The notes beneath the pieces are model-generated. The model saw nothing but the letters and a program-made list of their open reading frames with translations, was not told the DNA's origin and did not search any database. A program made the position numbers and the translations under genes. This document shows positions 17,078 to 27,264 of a stretch of DNA of 64,000 nt, one piece after another (the first letter of the stretch is position 1; the number at the start of each line of letters is the position of its first letter). The DNA is from Campylobacter concisus (GTDB lineage Bacteria; Campylobacterota; Campylobacteria; Campylobacterales; Campylobacteraceae), in the NCBI RefSeq assembly GCF_003048905.1, contig NZ_PIRO01000001.1, positions 62,001-126,000 of the forward strand, given 5' to 3'.

Positions 17078-17905
17078 TTAATCCTTCAGATATTTTAAAA
17101 GCTCTTTTAAATTTAGAGGTATGACGCTGCCGTGCGTCTCATTTTTAAAAAGCTCAAAGTGAGAATTTACGCCACTTTGCTTTAAAATTTGGGCTAGATC
17201 GCTCGCCTTTAAAATGTCAGCTTTGTCAGTCTTGCCCTTTCTCTTTTCAAGCTCGCCAACGCTAAGAAAGACGAATTTAGCCTTTAGTTTCTCTTTAAAT
17301 TTACCCTCGCTCACGTTTTGCTTTAAAATTTCAGACTCGCCCCACCAAAGAGATGGTGAAGCGATAAAGAAATTTTGAAAAATACACTCATTTTTAAGCA
17401 TGGCATAAAGCGTGAAAAGACCACCAAAAGAGTGGCCATAAAGGCTTTTTTGGCTATTTTGCACGTTAAATTTCTCATCGATTAGTGGGACTAAATTTTT
17501 AGTTAAAAAGTGGTAAAACACATCTGCGCCACCACCTTTGCTAAACTCCTCACCATCTGCCTTTGTCGTGAGATCTCTTGTGCGTTTTTCTACATCGTAA
17601 CTTTTGTCTGTATCATATCCTATGCCTATTATTAGTGGGGCAGATGAGCCGTCAAATTCATTTAAAAGCATATTAAACTGGGCATTTGCATCAAGCAAGA
17701 AAAGCACGTTCTTAAACTCATTTTGCCCCTTTAGCTTGGCTGTGAAAATTTTATAAATTTCATCATTTGCACTCATTTTAAAGGTTGAAATTTCAAATTT
17801 ACTAGCAGCTTTCTGGCTAAGTGGCTCAGGCGTTTGGCTAGGTCCTGCATGCAAAGCCTGCGTTACACCAAGCGTAAAAAGCAAAAATTTAAACGCTCTT
17901 ACCAT
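17078..17905 (-). CDS. periplasmic alpha/beta-hydrolase, siderophore (trilactone) esterase-like
   Basis: 275 residues with a signal peptide (MVRAFKFLLFTLGVTQALHA). The esterase-D/IroE-type fold is indicated by the nucleophile elbow GHSFGG (SLYGHSFGGLFTLYAML), the preceding FLLDANAQFN block and a C-terminal HG candidate His (NETHGSVIPL). It overlaps the upstream TonB-dependent receptor gene by 7 bases, so the two are co-translated. The family includes C. jejuni Cee and IroE, which hydrolyse ferric enterobactin-type trilactones. The substrate is inferred from context. Confidence 0.82.
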   Translation of the reverse strand: MVRAFKFLLFTLGVTQALHAGPSQTPEPLSQKAASKFEISTFKMSANDEIYKIFTAKLKGQNEFKNVLFLLDANAQFNMLLNEFDGSSAPLIIGIGYDTDKSYDVEKRTRDLTTKADGEEFSKGGGADVFYHFLTKNLVPLIDEKFNVQNSQKSLYGHSFGGLFTLYAMLKNECIFQNFFIASPSLWWGESEILKQNVSEGKFKEKLKAKFVFLSVGELEKRKGKTDKADILKASDLAQILKQSGVNSHFELFKNETHGSVIPLNLKELLKYLKD

Positions 17906-19998
17906 TTTGCAGCGACCTTAAACCAAAATCTCCTGCCCTCTTGTGGATACCAGTAGTAGTTGCCGTCGTCTGCAAGCGCCTCATCGTATCTTACTTTATC
18001 AAAGATATTATAAGCATTTAGGCTAAGCGTTAGATGCTTGTTTGCATCCCAGCTTACGCCTGTATCAAATGTGAGTAAATTTTTATTATTTTCACTCACC
18101 TTATTGCCAGGGCCAAATTTCACACTAGTAAGCTTACTCTCATAGTTTGTGGTGAAGAATGTTTTTACACTCTTAATTGGTTTATAAGCAAGTGTTGCAT
18201 GAAATGCATGCTCTGGGGTTGCTGTTAGGCTTTTGCCGTCAAGTCTGGCTAGATTTGTCTCACTAAATTTCATAGGGCCTCTTGGCGTATTTATAGTTGG
18301 GTTGCCAGTTTTTATCTTTGACTTATTATAGGTATAGTTTGAGCTTAGATTTAGATTTGAAAGGATGTCATAGTCGCCGCTTAACTCAACGCCCCAAACA
18401 GTCACACCTTCTATGTTAAAGTAAGTTCCCCAGCCAGGACAATTAACACTTGGCGCACCTGAGCAAGTGCCAAAGGCTGGAATTTTATTTACATTACTGT
18501 TGTCGGTGTCTAGGATCTTGTCTTTAAATTCATTTTTAAAAAGCGTTACCGAGCCTCTAAAATCAGCCTGATTGTCATAATATGCCCCAACTTCATAAGT
18601 CATGCTCTTTTCTGGTTTTAGATCTTTGTTACCAAAATCAACTATTTTCCAAGCATTTTGGATAGTGCCTACTTCTGGAGAAATTTGATTAACATTTGGC
18701 GTTTTATAGCCAGTTGCTACGCCGCCTTTTAAGCTTAGCGTATCTGTGGCATTATAGACTAGGTAGGCTCTTGGCGAGAGGTGATTGCCAAAGAATTCGT
18801 TGTGCGTGAGTCTTGAGCCAAGCGTTAAAAATAGCTTCTCATCTAAAATTTGCCACTCATCCTCGATAAATCCCGCATGCTCACTCATCGAGTAGCTTTT
18901 TGGATTTTTAAGACCATTCCTTGAGGCGTTTGAGACGATGAAGGTCGTACCAACATTTTGCTTGCTAAAGTCATAGCCAAAAGTTAGTGCGTGAGCACCA
19001 AGAAAGGTTGTAAATTTTGAATTAAAGTTGTGATTTTTGGCTTTTGCAGGTATGAGGCTGTCAAAAAGACTCGTTCTTTGTGTCTCATCATAAATGTAGC
19101 TAAGATCGGCATTTAGATTATCAAATTCGCCAAGATAGCCCACGCCATAGCTCTTTTTCTCATAGTCATAGGCGTTTAGAAGTCTATTTGTTCTAGTAGT
19201 GGCTGACTTTCCAACAGTTCTTGAGTAATCATGCCTTTCATTTGAGCCAAAGATAAAAAATTTATTGTGCTCATCTGGTGTGATCCAAAGTTTTGCACTT
19301 AAATTTCTCTTATCGCTCTTTTGATATCCGCCTTTATAGTTGTCCTCATCTCTTAGCTTTTTATAGCCCCAAAGCTGGAGTGCAAAAAGGTCTTTATAAA
19401 GAGGTAGATTTAGATAAAAGTCACCTTGCCTGCCATCACCTATGCCTTTATGCGTGTTTATAGTGGTTGAGATGCCGACATTGCCACTAAATTTTGAAAA
19501 ATCTTTTTTAGTGATGATATTTATCACGCCACCAACTGCGTCGCTACCATAAAGCGAGCTCATAGGACCACGGATGACCTCTATACGCTCGATCGCCTCG
19601 GCTGGTGGGATGAAATTTGAGTTCATATCCCCTGCTCCACCCTTTGGGTTTGCGCTACTTGAATTTACCCTTTTGCCATCAATTAAAACTAGCGTTTGAG
19701 AGCTTTCCATACCGCGTATCGAGATACCGCTAGCTGGACCATCCTCGCCACCGACGACATTTACGCCTGGCACTTTCTGGGCGATTGAATGAAGTGAAGT
19801 AAAGCTATCTTTTGTAAGCTCATCACCACCTATCACGCTTATGCTCGCAGGTGCTTCTTTGATCTGCTGCGAAAAGCCACTCGCACTTATTACAACGCCA
19901 TCAAGCCTTGTTTCGTTATTGTCTTTATGCTCTGCTCCAAAGAGCGAATTTGCCACGCAAGCGCTAAGGCAGATGGCAATAAATTTTGTTTTTCTCAC
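17899..19998 (-). CDS. TonB-dependent ferric siderophore receptor (CfrA/FepA-like)
   Basis: Outer-membrane receptor of 699 residues. The signal peptide is MRKTKFIAICLSACVANSLFG, and the TonB-box region follows near LDGVVISASGF. The plug domain has PASISVIGGDEL, GISIRGMESSQTLVLIDGKR and EVIRGPMSSLYGSDAVGGVINIIT. The 22-strand barrel ends in the aromatic YWYPQEGRRFWFKVAAKW. Length and plug match catecholate receptors such as CfrA. A linked trilactone-type esterase supports ferric enterobactin as ligand. GTG start with AAAAGGATAGTC upstream; a Fur-like box lies about 65 bases upstream. Confidence 0.9.
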   Translation of the reverse strand: MRKTKFIAICLSACVANSLFGAEHKDNNETRLDGVVISASGFSQQIKEAPASISVIGGDELTKDSFTSLHSIAQKVPGVNVVGGEDGPASGISIRGMESSQTLVLIDGKRVNSSSANPKGGAGDMNSNFIPPAEAIERIEVIRGPMSSLYGSDAVGGVINIITKKDFSKFSGNVGISTTINTHKGIGDGRQGDFYLNLPLYKDLFALQLWGYKKLRDEDNYKGGYQKSDKRNLSAKLWITPDEHNKFFIFGSNERHDYSRTVGKSATTRTNRLLNAYDYEKKSYGVGYLGEFDNLNADLSYIYDETQRTSLFDSLIPAKAKNHNFNSKFTTFLGAHALTFGYDFSKQNVGTTFIVSNASRNGLKNPKSYSMSEHAGFIEDEWQILDEKLFLTLGSRLTHNEFFGNHLSPRAYLVYNATDTLSLKGGVATGYKTPNVNQISPEVGTIQNAWKIVDFGNKDLKPEKSMTYEVGAYYDNQADFRGSVTLFKNEFKDKILDTDNSNVNKIPAFGTCSGAPSVNCPGWGTYFNIEGVTVWGVELSGDYDILSNLNLSSNYTYNKSKIKTGNPTINTPRGPMKFSETNLARLDGKSLTATPEHAFHATLAYKPIKSVKTFFTTNYESKLTSVKFGPGNKVSENNKNLLTFDTGVSWDANKHLTLSLNAYNIFDKVRYDEALADDGNYYWYPQEGRRFWFKVAAKW

Positions 19999-20060
19999 GA
20001 CTATCCTTTTAAAAATTTAATTTGAAAAAGTTTGAAATTTAACAAAGTATCTTTTAAAAC

Positions 20061-20079
20061 AATATTAATTATCATAATT
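20061..20079 (-). promoter_or_regulatory. Fur-box-like operator upstream of the TonB receptor
   Basis: Read on the minus strand, the 19 bases AATTATGATAATTAATATT match the classical Fur consensus (GATAATGATAATCATTATC) at 14 of 19 positions. The position, about 65 bases before the receptor start and inside a very AT-rich divergent region shared with argG, fits iron repression. AT-rich background lowers the weight of the match. Confidence 0.5.
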
Positions 20080-20167
20080 TTAAATAGTATTATTTTTTAT
20101 AAAATTTTCTAAGAAAAAACTTACATTATTTATTAAATTAGTTTATTAAAAATTAATCAATTTAGGC

Positions 20168-20173
20168 TAAAAT
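20168..20173 (+). promoter_or_regulatory. candidate -10 element upstream of argG
   Basis: TAAAAT followed by ACGACC, about 28 bases before ATG 20201, in the divergent gap with the TonB receptor. The ribosome binding site AAAAGGAAG follows. Confidence 0.4.
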
Positions 20174-20200
20174 ACGACCATTTTAACAAAAGGAAGAGCT

Positions 20201-21424
20201 ATGAAAAAAGACGTAAAAAAAGTGGTTTTAGCATACTCTGGCGGACTTGACACAAGTATCATTTTAAAATGGCTTCAAGATGAATATAACTGCGAAGTAG
20301 TCACATTTACAGCTGACATTGGCCAAGGCGAAGAGCTAGAGCCTGCACGCAAAAAAGCCCTAGCACTTGGCGTGAAGCCTGAAAATATTTTTATAGAAGA
20401 TTTAAGAGAAGAATTTGTACGTGATTATGTATTTCCAATGTTTAGAGCCAATGCGGTCTACGAGGGTGAGTATCTGCTTGGCACATCGATAGCGCGCCCA
20501 CTAATAGCAAAACGCCAAAGTGAGATCGCAAGACTTGTTGGTGCTGATGGTGTGAGCCACGGAGCAACAGGCAAAGGCAACGACCAAGTTCGCTTTGAGC
20601 TTGGATACTACGCGCTTGGCGACAATCTAACTATCATAGCTCCTTGGCGTGAGTGGGATCTAAACAGCCGTGAAAAACTTTTGGCATACGCTGAGAAAAA
20701 CGGCATAGATATCACTAAAAAACCAGGCAAAAGCCCATACTCAATGGACGCAAATTTACTTCACATAAGCTATGAAGGTCTAGTGCTTGAAGACCCAAGT
20801 CACGCACCAGAAGATGATATGTGGAGATGGACAGTAAGCCCAAAAGATGCTCCAGATAAGAGCGAGATCATCGAGATCGGCTATGAAAAAGGCGATCCAG
20901 TAAGCATAAACGGCAAAAAAATGAGCCCAGCTGAAATTTTAACCGAGCTAAACCGCCTTGGCGCAAAACACGGCATCGGCAGACTTGACATCGTAGAGAA
21001 CCGCTCAGTTGGTATGAAGAGTCGTGGTTGCTACGAAACACCTGGTGGTACGATAATGCTAAAAGCTCACCGCGCGATCGAGAGCATCACGCTTGATCGC
21101 GGTGCAGCTCACTTAAAAGATGAGATCATGCCAAAATACGCCGAGCTAGTTTACAACGGCTACTGGTGGTCTCCTGAGCGAAATATGCTCCAAGCGCTCA
21201 TCGACAAGAGCCAAGAACACGTAAATGGCTCTGTAAAAGTTGAGCTTTATAAAGGCAATGTGATCATCCTTGGCAGAAACAGCAAAGATGATAATCTATT
21301 TAGTGAGGCATACTGCACATTTGAGGAAGATAGCGTTTATGACCAAAAAGATGCAGCTGGATTTATCAAACTAAACGCACTTCGCTTTATAATCGCACGC
21401 AAAAATGGGCGAAAATTTGACTAA
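20201..21424 (+). CDS. argG: argininosuccinate synthase
   Basis: Joins citrulline and aspartate with ATP in arginine biosynthesis (407 residues, full length). The PP-loop [15 protein letters not shown] is at the N terminus, with [16 protein letters not shown] and the C-terminal family blocks ([16 protein letters not shown]). It is first in a string argG-rplI-hslV-hslU-era, all on the plus strand with short or no gaps. Confidence 0.97.
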   Translation: MKKDVKKVVLAYSGGLDTSIILKWLQDEYNCEVVTFTADIGQGEELEPARKKALALGVKPENIFIEDLREEFVRDYVFPMFRANAVYEGEYLLGTSIARPLIAKRQSEIARLVGADGVSHGATGKGNDQVRFELGYYALGDNLTIIAPWREWDLNSREKLLAYAEKNGIDITKKPGKSPYSMDANLLHISYEGLVLEDPSHAPEDDMWRWTVSPKDAPDKSEIIEIGYEKGDPVSINGKKMSPAEILTELNRLGAKHGIGRLDIVENRSVGMKSRGCYETPGGTIMLKAHRAIESITLDRGAAHLKDEIMPKYAELVYNGYWWSPERNMLQALIDKSQEHVNGSVKVELYKGNVIILGRNSKDDNLFSEAYCTFEEDSVYDQKDAAGFIKLNALRFIIARKNGRKFD

Positions 21425-21449
21425 GAAATAAAATTTAAAAAGGATAAAA

Positions 21450-21896
21450 ATGAAAGTATTATTAATAAAAGATGTAAAGGCACTTGGCAAAGCTGGCGAG
21501 ATAAAAGAGGTAAAAGACGGCTACGGCAACAACTTCTTAATCGGCAAAGGCTTTGCAAAAGCAGCTACTCCAGACGTTCTTCGCCAATATGAAGTAGCTC
21601 AAAAAAGAAAGGCCGAAGAGCTAAAATATGAGATCGCAAATTTAGAAAAGCTTAAAGAAGAGCTTGAAAAAGTAACAGTTGTTATCAAAAAAACTCTTGG
21701 TGCAAATGGCTCACTTTTTGGCTCAGTCTCAAAAGAGGAGATCGCAGCAGAGCTTGAAAAAACTCATCATTTAGTTGTCGAGAAAAAAGCGATTGACATG
21801 GATACACATCTAAAAGCAGTCGGCCTTTATGACGTTCATGTAAAGCTTGGACACTCGATAAATGCGAGCTTGAAGGTTGATGTGCAAGGAGAGTAG
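21450..21896 (+). CDS. rplI: 50S ribosomal protein L9
   Basis: 148 residues. The N-terminal domain carries the L9 signature (GKAGEIKEVKDGYGNNFLI), followed by the long connecting helix (KRKAEELKYEIANLEKLKEE) and the C-terminal domain. AAAAAGGATAAAA precedes ATG 21450. Its stop codon abuts the hslV ATG (TAGATG). Confidence 0.97.
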   Translation: MKVLLIKDVKALGKAGEIKEVKDGYGNNFLIGKGFAKAATPDVLRQYEVAQKRKAEELKYEIANLEKLKEELEKVTVVIKKTLGANGSLFGSVSKEEIAAELEKTHHLVVEKKAIDMDTHLKAVGLYDVHVKLGHSINASLKVDVQGE

Positions 21897-22430
21897 ATGT
21901 TTCATGCGACAACCATCTTAGCCTACAAAGGCAAAAATAAAGCTGTCATCGGCGGCGACGGACAAGTGAGCTTTGGCAACACCGTCTTAAAAGGAAATGC
22001 CGTAAAAATTCGCAAAATTCATAACGGTAAAGTCCTAGCTGGTTTTGCTGGTAGCACTGCTGATGCGTTTAATCTTTTTGATATGTTTGAGAAAAATTTA
22101 GAGCATACGAAGGGTGATTTGCTAAAAGCAGTTATAGAATTTAGCAAAGAGTGGCGCAAAGACAAGTATCTAAGAAAGCTTGAGGCGATGATGCTTGTGC
22201 TTGATAGGGATAAAATTTTCTTACTTAGTGGCACTGGAGATGTTGTCGAGCCAGAAGATGGCAAGATAGCAGCTATCGGAAGTGGTGGCAACTACGCACT
22301 TTCAGCGGCTCGTGCCTTAGATAAATTTGCCGATATCGACGAAGAAGAGCTAGTCAAAGAGAGTCTCAAGATCGCCGGCGAAATTTGCATCTATACAAAT
22401 ACAAACATCAAAACTTATGTTTTAGAATAA
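21897..22430 (+). CDS. hslV: ATP-dependent protease subunit HslV
   Basis: Proteasome-like peptidase of 177 residues. The precursor begins [11 protein letters not shown], and removal of MFHA would expose the catalytic N-terminal Thr. [21 protein letters not shown] and the [14 protein letters not shown] block are typical of the family. It assembles as two hexamers with the HslU ATPase encoded next. Confidence 0.97.
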   Translation: MFHATTILAYKGKNKAVIGGDGQVSFGNTVLKGNAVKIRKIHNGKVLAGFAGSTADAFNLFDMFEKNLEHTKGDLLKAVIEFSKEWRKDKYLRKLEAMMLVLDRDKIFLLSGTGDVVEPEDGKIAAIGSGGNYALSAARALDKFADIDEEELVKESLKIAGEICIYTNTNIKTYVLE

Positions 22431-22438
22431 GAGAGAAA

Positions 22439-23761
22439 ATGAACTTAACACCAAGAGAAATTGTTAAATTTTTAGATGACTATGTGATCGGTCAAAAGGA
22501 CGCCAAAAAGATCATAGCGATCGCGCTTCGCAACAGATATCGCCGCATGAAGCTTGAAAAAAGCCTGCAAGATGACATCATGCCAAAAAACATTTTGATG
22601 ATCGGCTCAACTGGCGTTGGTAAAACTGAGATCGCAAGGCGTCTTTCAAAGATGATGGGACTACCATTTATCAAGGTCGAGGCTAGTAAATATACTGAGG
22701 TTGGTTTTGTCGGCCGTGATGTTGAGAGTATGGTAAGAGACCTTGCTACGGCATCATATAATCTCGTAAAAAACGAGCAAAGCGAGAAAAACCAAGACAA
22801 AATCAACGCCTACATCGAAGAAAAGATTGTCTCAAAGCTACTTCCACCACTTCCAAAAGGTGCTAGCGAAGAAAAGCAAGCAGAGTACGCTAAGAGCTAT
22901 GAAAAGATGCTAAATAGGCTAAGAAACGGCGAGCTTGACGAGCTAAGTATCGAGATCGAGGTACAGCAAAATCCGCTTGAAGCTGGCTCAAACGTACCAC
23001 CTGATATGGCGCAGATGCAAGAGAGCTTTATAAAGATAATTGGCATCGGCGGTAAAAATATCAAAAAAGAGATGAAGGTAAAAGATGCCAAAAAAGCCCT
23101 TCAAAGCGAAGCAAATGATAAAATTTTAGACCTTGAGAGCATAAAAACTGAGGCTTTAAGAAGAGCTGAAAACGAAGGTATCATCTTTATAGACGAGATC
23201 GACAAAGTAGCCGTTGGCTCAGGTAGCTCAAATAGACAAGATCCTAGCAAAGAAGGCGTGCAAAGAGACTTGCTGCCTATCGTTGAAGGCTCAAATGTAA
23301 ATACCAAATTTGGAAATTTAAAGACAGATCATATTTTATTTATCGCTGCTGGTGCCTTTCATATAAGCAAACCAAGCGATCTCATCCCTGAGCTTCAAGG
23401 CCGTTTTCCACTAAGAGTCGAGCTAGATAGCCTTGATGAGGATGCGCTTTATCAAATTTTAACTCAGCCAAAAAATTCGCTTTTAAAACAATATATCGCA
23501 CTTCTTTCAACTGAAAATGTTGAGCTAGAATTTGACGATGAAGCGATAAAAGAGATAGCTAGGATCGCTCACGCAGCAAATGAAAAGATGGAAGACATCG
23601 GTGCTAGACGCCTTCACACGGTGATCGAGCGCGTGATAGAAGATATCAGCTTTGAGGCTAGCGAAAAGAGTGGCGAAAAGATAAACGTGACAAAAGAGCT
23701 CGTAAAAGAGCGCCTAAAAGACGTGGTTGAGGATCAAGACCTAGCGAGGTATATACTTTGA
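22439..23761 (+). CDS. hslU: HslUV ATPase subunit HslU
   Basis: AAA+ unfoldase of 440 residues. It has the N-terminal [19 protein letters not shown], Walker [13 protein letters not shown], an intermediate (I) domain, Walker [12 protein letters not shown] and the C-terminal sensor-2/HslV-binding tail ending DLARYIL. I chose ATG 22439 (AGAGAG upstream); an extension to 22385 would overlap hslV and is not family-like. Confidence 0.97.
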   Translation: MNLTPREIVKFLDDYVIGQKDAKKIIAIALRNRYRRMKLEKSLQDDIMPKNILMIGSTGVGKTEIARRLSKMMGLPFIKVEASKYTEVGFVGRDVESMVRDLATASYNLVKNEQSEKNQDKINAYIEEKIVSKLLPPLPKGASEEKQAEYAKSYEKMLNRLRNGELDELSIEIEVQQNPLEAGSNVPPDMAQMQESFIKIIGIGGKNIKKEMKVKDAKKALQSEANDKILDLESIKTEALRRAENEGIIFIDEIDKVAVGSGSSNRQDPSKEGVQRDLLPIVEGSNVNTKFGNLKTDHILFIAAGAFHISKPSDLIPELQGRFPLRVELDSLDEDALYQILTQPKNSLLKQYIALLSTENVELEFDDEAIKEIARIAHAANEKMEDIGARRLHTVIERVIEDISFEASEKSGEKINVTKELVKERLKDVVEDQDLARYIL

Positions 23762-24627
23762 AATCAGGCTTTGTTAGCATCATAGGACGCACAAATGCTG
23801 GCAAAAGCTCGTTTTTAAATGCCTTATTAAACGAAAAAATCGCCATTGTCTCGCACAAGCAAAACGCAACTCGCAGAAAGATAAATGGCATCGTAATGAA
23901 CGGTGAAGATCAGATCATCTTCACCGACACGCCAGGACTTCACGAGAGCAACAAGGCGATAAATCAACTACTAATTAGCCAAGCAATAAAATCGATGGGA
24001 GACTGCGATCTCATCGTATTTTTAGCGCCTATTCATGATGGCACAGAGGACTATGAGAAATTTCTAGCTCTAAATCCTGAAAAACCGCACATCTTAGTAC
24101 TAACAAAAGTCGATGAGAGCTCAAACGCTAAAGTATTAGAAAAGATCACCCAATATCAAAAATTTCAAGATAAATTTACAGCTTTGCTTACCTTTAGCAC
24201 CAAGCAGCCAACCTATAAAAAGCCGCTTCTTGATGAAATTTGTAAGCTTTTGCCAGAGCATGAGTATTTTTACGATCCGGAATTTCTTACTTCAACAAAT
24301 GAAAAAGAAATTTTTAGAGAATTTATACTTGAAGCGATCTATGAAAATTTAAGCGATGAGATCCCTTATCTTAGTGATGCAATCATAAAAAGCGTAAAAG
24401 AAAAACCTGGCATTACTGAAATTTTTGCAAGCATCATCACTGAGCGTGAAATCCATAAAAGTATGATCATCGGAAAAAATGGCGAAACCATTAAACGAAT
24501 AGGAATTTTTGCAAGAAAGTTAATACAAAATTTAACCGGATCAAAGGTCTTTTTGAAACTCGATGTAATCGTTAAAAAAGGCTGGAGTAAAGAAGAAAAG
24601 AGCCTTAATAAAATAATTGGATGTTGA
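23758..24627 (+). CDS. era: GTPase Era
   Basis: 289 residues. The GTPase domain shows G1 [10 protein letters not shown]3 DTPGLHE and G4 TKVD; the C-terminal KH domain contains [16 protein letters not shown]. Era binds the 3' end of 16S rRNA in 30S maturation. TTG start at 23758 overlaps the hslU stop (TTGA). It is the last of the argG-era string; the cts operon starts 59 bases later. Confidence 0.97.
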   Translation: MKSGFVSIIGRTNAGKSSFLNALLNEKIAIVSHKQNATRRKINGIVMNGEDQIIFTDTPGLHESNKAINQLLISQAIKSMGDCDLIVFLAPIHDGTEDYEKFLALNPEKPHILVLTKVDESSNAKVLEKITQYQKFQDKFTALLTFSTKQPTYKKPLLDEICKLLPEHEYFYDPEFLTSTNEKEIFREFILEAIYENLSDEIPYLSDAIIKSVKEKPGITEIFASIITEREIHKSMIIGKNGETIKRIGIFARKLIQNLTGSKVFLKLDVIVKKGWSKEEKSLNKIIGC

Positions 24628-24686
24628 TTTTTTATTTTAAAAATATTAAAATACGGCCCAATTAGAGCATTATGAGGTAAATTTTT

Positions 24687-26207
24687 ATGTTAAAGCTTAG
24701 AAAGATTAACGATAATCCAATCGTTACTCTAGATCCTTATGAATATGAAGGTTTTAGATTTTCTAATAGCAATGTCGATTCGCTAAGTCTTTCAAAGAAT
24801 ATTTTAAAGCGAGACTTCTTTATATCTTACATTGAGTACAAAGATATAATAACAGCTACCATAAATATCTCAAGAACAATAGATGATGAGGATATTGAAA
24901 ATAATATCTCAATCAAAATTTACGAAGAGCTCTCTCTTGATCCTGCGATTGACTATAAAATAGTTTATTTTGAAAGCAATGTTGAAAAAGAAGACAGAAT
25001 TTTTAATGTTTTTATTGCTACAAATGAAACTATAAATAAAATTTTTAAAAATATTTCTAAAAGAGTACCTTTTATAGATTATGTCGTTGTAGAGCCGCTT
25101 TTATATAGTGCTATATATAAAAAAGGCTTACTTCCTAGTACTCAGAGTGATTGTTTTTTGACACTTAGGGCCGATGAAGCATTTATAAGCATTTATGTAA
25201 ATGGGGAATACCTTACATCAAGGGGTTTAAGATACACACTAAATTATCTAAAAGATAAATTTATAGAGCAAAGCGGCGAGAGAGTAAGCCTAGAAAGCTT
25301 TTTGGATATCCTAAAGACAAGAGGACTTTTAGATAGCAATGAAGAATGCTTTAGCTACGATCTAAATACTGTTTTTGAAGACTATATATTTTACGTAAAT
25401 GACACGATAAATGTTGTCAATAGAATCTATAGCATAAATATAAAAAATATCTATATTGACTGCGACTATAAAATAGAGCGTTTTGAAAAATTTATCAATA
25501 CAAAACTTGGAACAAATGCTACGAAATTAAATACAAGCACTGTAATAAATTCTAAAAATTTGGCCATTAGCGAACGATATAACATGATGGCTTTATATGC
25601 AAATTTTTACAAAAAAGAGGCCTTTAATGCCGATTTTAACTTCTCAAATTTACTTAGGCCTGATCCGTTTACAAAGAGAAAAAGCGGTAAATTTATACTG
25701 ACATGTGCCTCTGCTTTTTGCCTAAGCATGTCCTATCCACTTTATAATTATATAGCTGGTAGTATTTTAGAAACAGATTCGCAAAGACTAAACGATGAGC
25801 TTGATGTACTTAATGCACAAGCGGCACAAATAAGAAGTACTCTTGAAAGACTAAAAAAAGATCAAAATGATATAAAAGGATTAACTGACAAAGAGGAAGA
25901 GAAGTTAAATTTTAGAAAAGGGTTGCTTCAAGAAATTGAAAACAAAAAAGATCATTACGTAATGAAAGGCTTAAATCTTTTTGAAATTACCGATATGATA
26001 AATAACAATAGCATTTTTATAACAAATATTAAAAATAACGATAAAAATTTAACTGTAACGGTTGTTAGCGATAATGAAAAAAGGATTACGCAGCTAATAA
26101 AAGATATTAGCAAGATGCCTAAATATTCAGTAAATACAAAAAAAATTAAAGAAGATAGGCAAAACAACGAGTATGAAAGTAATATAAGTATAGAGATTAG
26201 ACAATGA
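24687..26207 (+). CDS. PilM-PilN fusion (GspL/MshI-like), competence/secretion platform protein
   Basis: 506 residues. Residues ~1-310 look like a divergent PilM/GspL actin-like cytoplasmic domain (for example VEPLLYSAIY, SDCFLTLRADEAFISIYVNG). One membrane helix lies at ~335-354, then a coiled coil (~362-400) and a PilN-like ferredoxin fold (NNNSIFITNIKNNDKNLTVTVV). That is the layout of GspL, or of PilM joined to PilN. It is first in the cts operon; the next gene starts 4 bases before its stop. No symbol is given because the C. jejuni cts name for this position is not certain to me. Confidence 0.72.
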   Translation: MLKLRKINDNPIVTLDPYEYEGFRFSNSNVDSLSLSKNILKRDFFISYIEYKDIITATINISRTIDDEDIENNISIKIYEELSLDPAIDYKIVYFESNVEKEDRIFNVFIATNETINKIFKNISKRVPFIDYVVVEPLLYSAIYKKGLLPSTQSDCFLTLRADEAFISIYVNGEYLTSRGLRYTLNYLKDKFIEQSGERVSLESFLDILKTRGLLDSNEECFSYDLNTVFEDYIFYVNDTINVVNRIYSINIKNIYIDCDYKIERFEKFINTKLGTNATKLNTSTVINSKNLAISERYNMMALYANFYKKEAFNADFNFSNLLRPDPFTKRKSGKFILTCASAFCLSMSYPLYNYIAGSILETDSQRLNDELDVLNAQAAQIRSTLERLKKDQNDIKGLTDKEEEKLNFRKGLLQEIENKKDHYVMKGLNLFEITDMINNNSIFITNIKNNDKNLTVTVVSDNEKRITQLIKDISKMPKYSVNTKKIKEDRQNNEYESNISIEIRQ

Positions 26208-26851
26208 GACAAGATGTTTTAAGTAAAATAGATAAGTATTTTGACGCAAAAAAACAAAGCGAAACAAATATAATTTTTTTGGGTTCAGCCTTAATTATTA
26301 TTTATATTGTTTATATGCTTTGCTTTGATCCGTCGCAAGATTTTTATGATGAAAGATTTAATTCGCATACTAAAATTAGCAATGATCTTTCAAGAACAAG
26401 AGATTATTTAAGATCGACCAGCTCACCTAGCGGGGATAAAAATTTTAAAATAAATGAAGAGTCAAAAATACTTGAAACGCTTAAAGGCAAATATTCTAGC
26501 GTTTTAAAATTTAATGCTCATTTTGATTCAAAGCTAAAAGAACTATCATTTTTATTATTTAACGATCAAAATTGGGCAAATTTTTTAGACAACATCGTAT
26601 CTTTAGCAAAGCAAAATAATATAAAAATTTTAGAGTTAAAAAGCGATATAAAAGAGCCAAATTTCCAAAAGATTGAGCAAATCTTAAATATTGACTTGAC
26701 ATTTTTGGGAGGTTTTAAAGATATGCTTTCATATATAAATGGCCTTGAAGAATCAAAGCTAGTAGTTGATCTTCATAAAATGGATATAAATTCTACCCAA
26801 AAAGAGCTTGGCGCTAAGATATCAATATCTGTTTGGGGTATGAAATACTAA
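26204..26851 (+). CDS. PilO/MshJ-like inner-membrane protein
   Basis: 215 residues. One hydrophobic helix lies at ~22-42 (TNIIFLGSALIIIYIVYML), then a coiled coil and a C-terminal ferredoxin-like region (KIEQILNIDLTFLGGFKDMLSYINGLEES), as in PilO and GspM. It would pair with the PilN-like part of the upstream protein in the periplasm. ATGA overlap with the preceding gene and TAATG with the next one. Confidence 0.68.
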   Translation: MRQDVLSKIDKYFDAKKQSETNIIFLGSALIIIYIVYMLCFDPSQDFYDERFNSHTKISNDLSRTRDYLRSTSSPSGDKNFKINEESKILETLKGKYSSVLKFNAHFDSKLKELSFLLFNDQNWANFLDNIVSLAKQNNIKILELKSDIKEPNFQKIEQILNIDLTFLGGFKDMLSYINGLEESKLVVDLHKMDINSTQKELGAKISISVWGMKY

Positions 26852-27264
26852 TGAAAATAAAAATTTTATTGGCTTTTTTATTTTTAAATATTGCTTTTGC
26901 TAATCAGCTTCAAGAGGAAATGGACTCTTATGATAAAATTTTTGAAAAAATAAAGGAAAAAAGAAGCGGTCTTAGTGATATTGAGCTTTCGAGCATAAAA
27001 AATCCTTTTAAACAAGAACCTATAAAGGCGATAACAGATCAAAATTTATCAATTATCACTCAAGCTTCAAAAGGGCTTAGTTTAAAAGCAACTTTATTAG
27101 ACAAAGCAAATATTGATTCCAAATGGTATGCTGTCGGTGATATTGTTGATGGTTACAAAATAACTAACATTACTAAAAATAGCGTTTTTTTAGTAAAAGG
27201 CGATGAGAAACAAGAGCTAATTTTAAAAAATGGAAGTAAAAATGTTGAGATTAAGATTAAATAA
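26851..27264 (+). CDS. ctsR: PilP/MshK-like periplasmic protein (CtsR-like)
   Basis: 137 residues with a signal peptide (MKIKILLAFLFLNIAFA). The short beta-rich C-terminal domain (LKATLLDKANIDSKWYAVGDIVDGYKITNITKNSVFLVKG) is like PilP/GspC HR domains that dock on the secretin. I place the start at ATG 26851, overlapping the previous stop; the longer frame from 26833 would spoil the signal peptide. It sits immediately before the secretin gene, as ctsR does before ctsD in C. jejuni. The symbol is by position and length, not by sequence comparison. Confidence 0.62.
   Translation: MKIKILLAFLFLNIAFANQLQEEMDSYDKIFEKIKEKRSGLSDIELSSIKNPFKQEPIKAITDQNLSIITQASKGLSLKATLLDKANIDSKWYAVGDIVDGYKITNITKNSVFLVKGDEKQELILKNGSKNVEIKIK

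Noticed and set aside
20030-20160. AT-rich argG/receptor gap as a replication origin or attachment site
   Set aside because: No DnaA-box cluster, no direct repeats and no integrase gene; the region is explained by two divergent promoters and a Fur-like site.
22385-22438. N-terminal extension of HslU
   Set aside because: It overlaps hslV and is unlike the family start MNLTPREIV at 22439.
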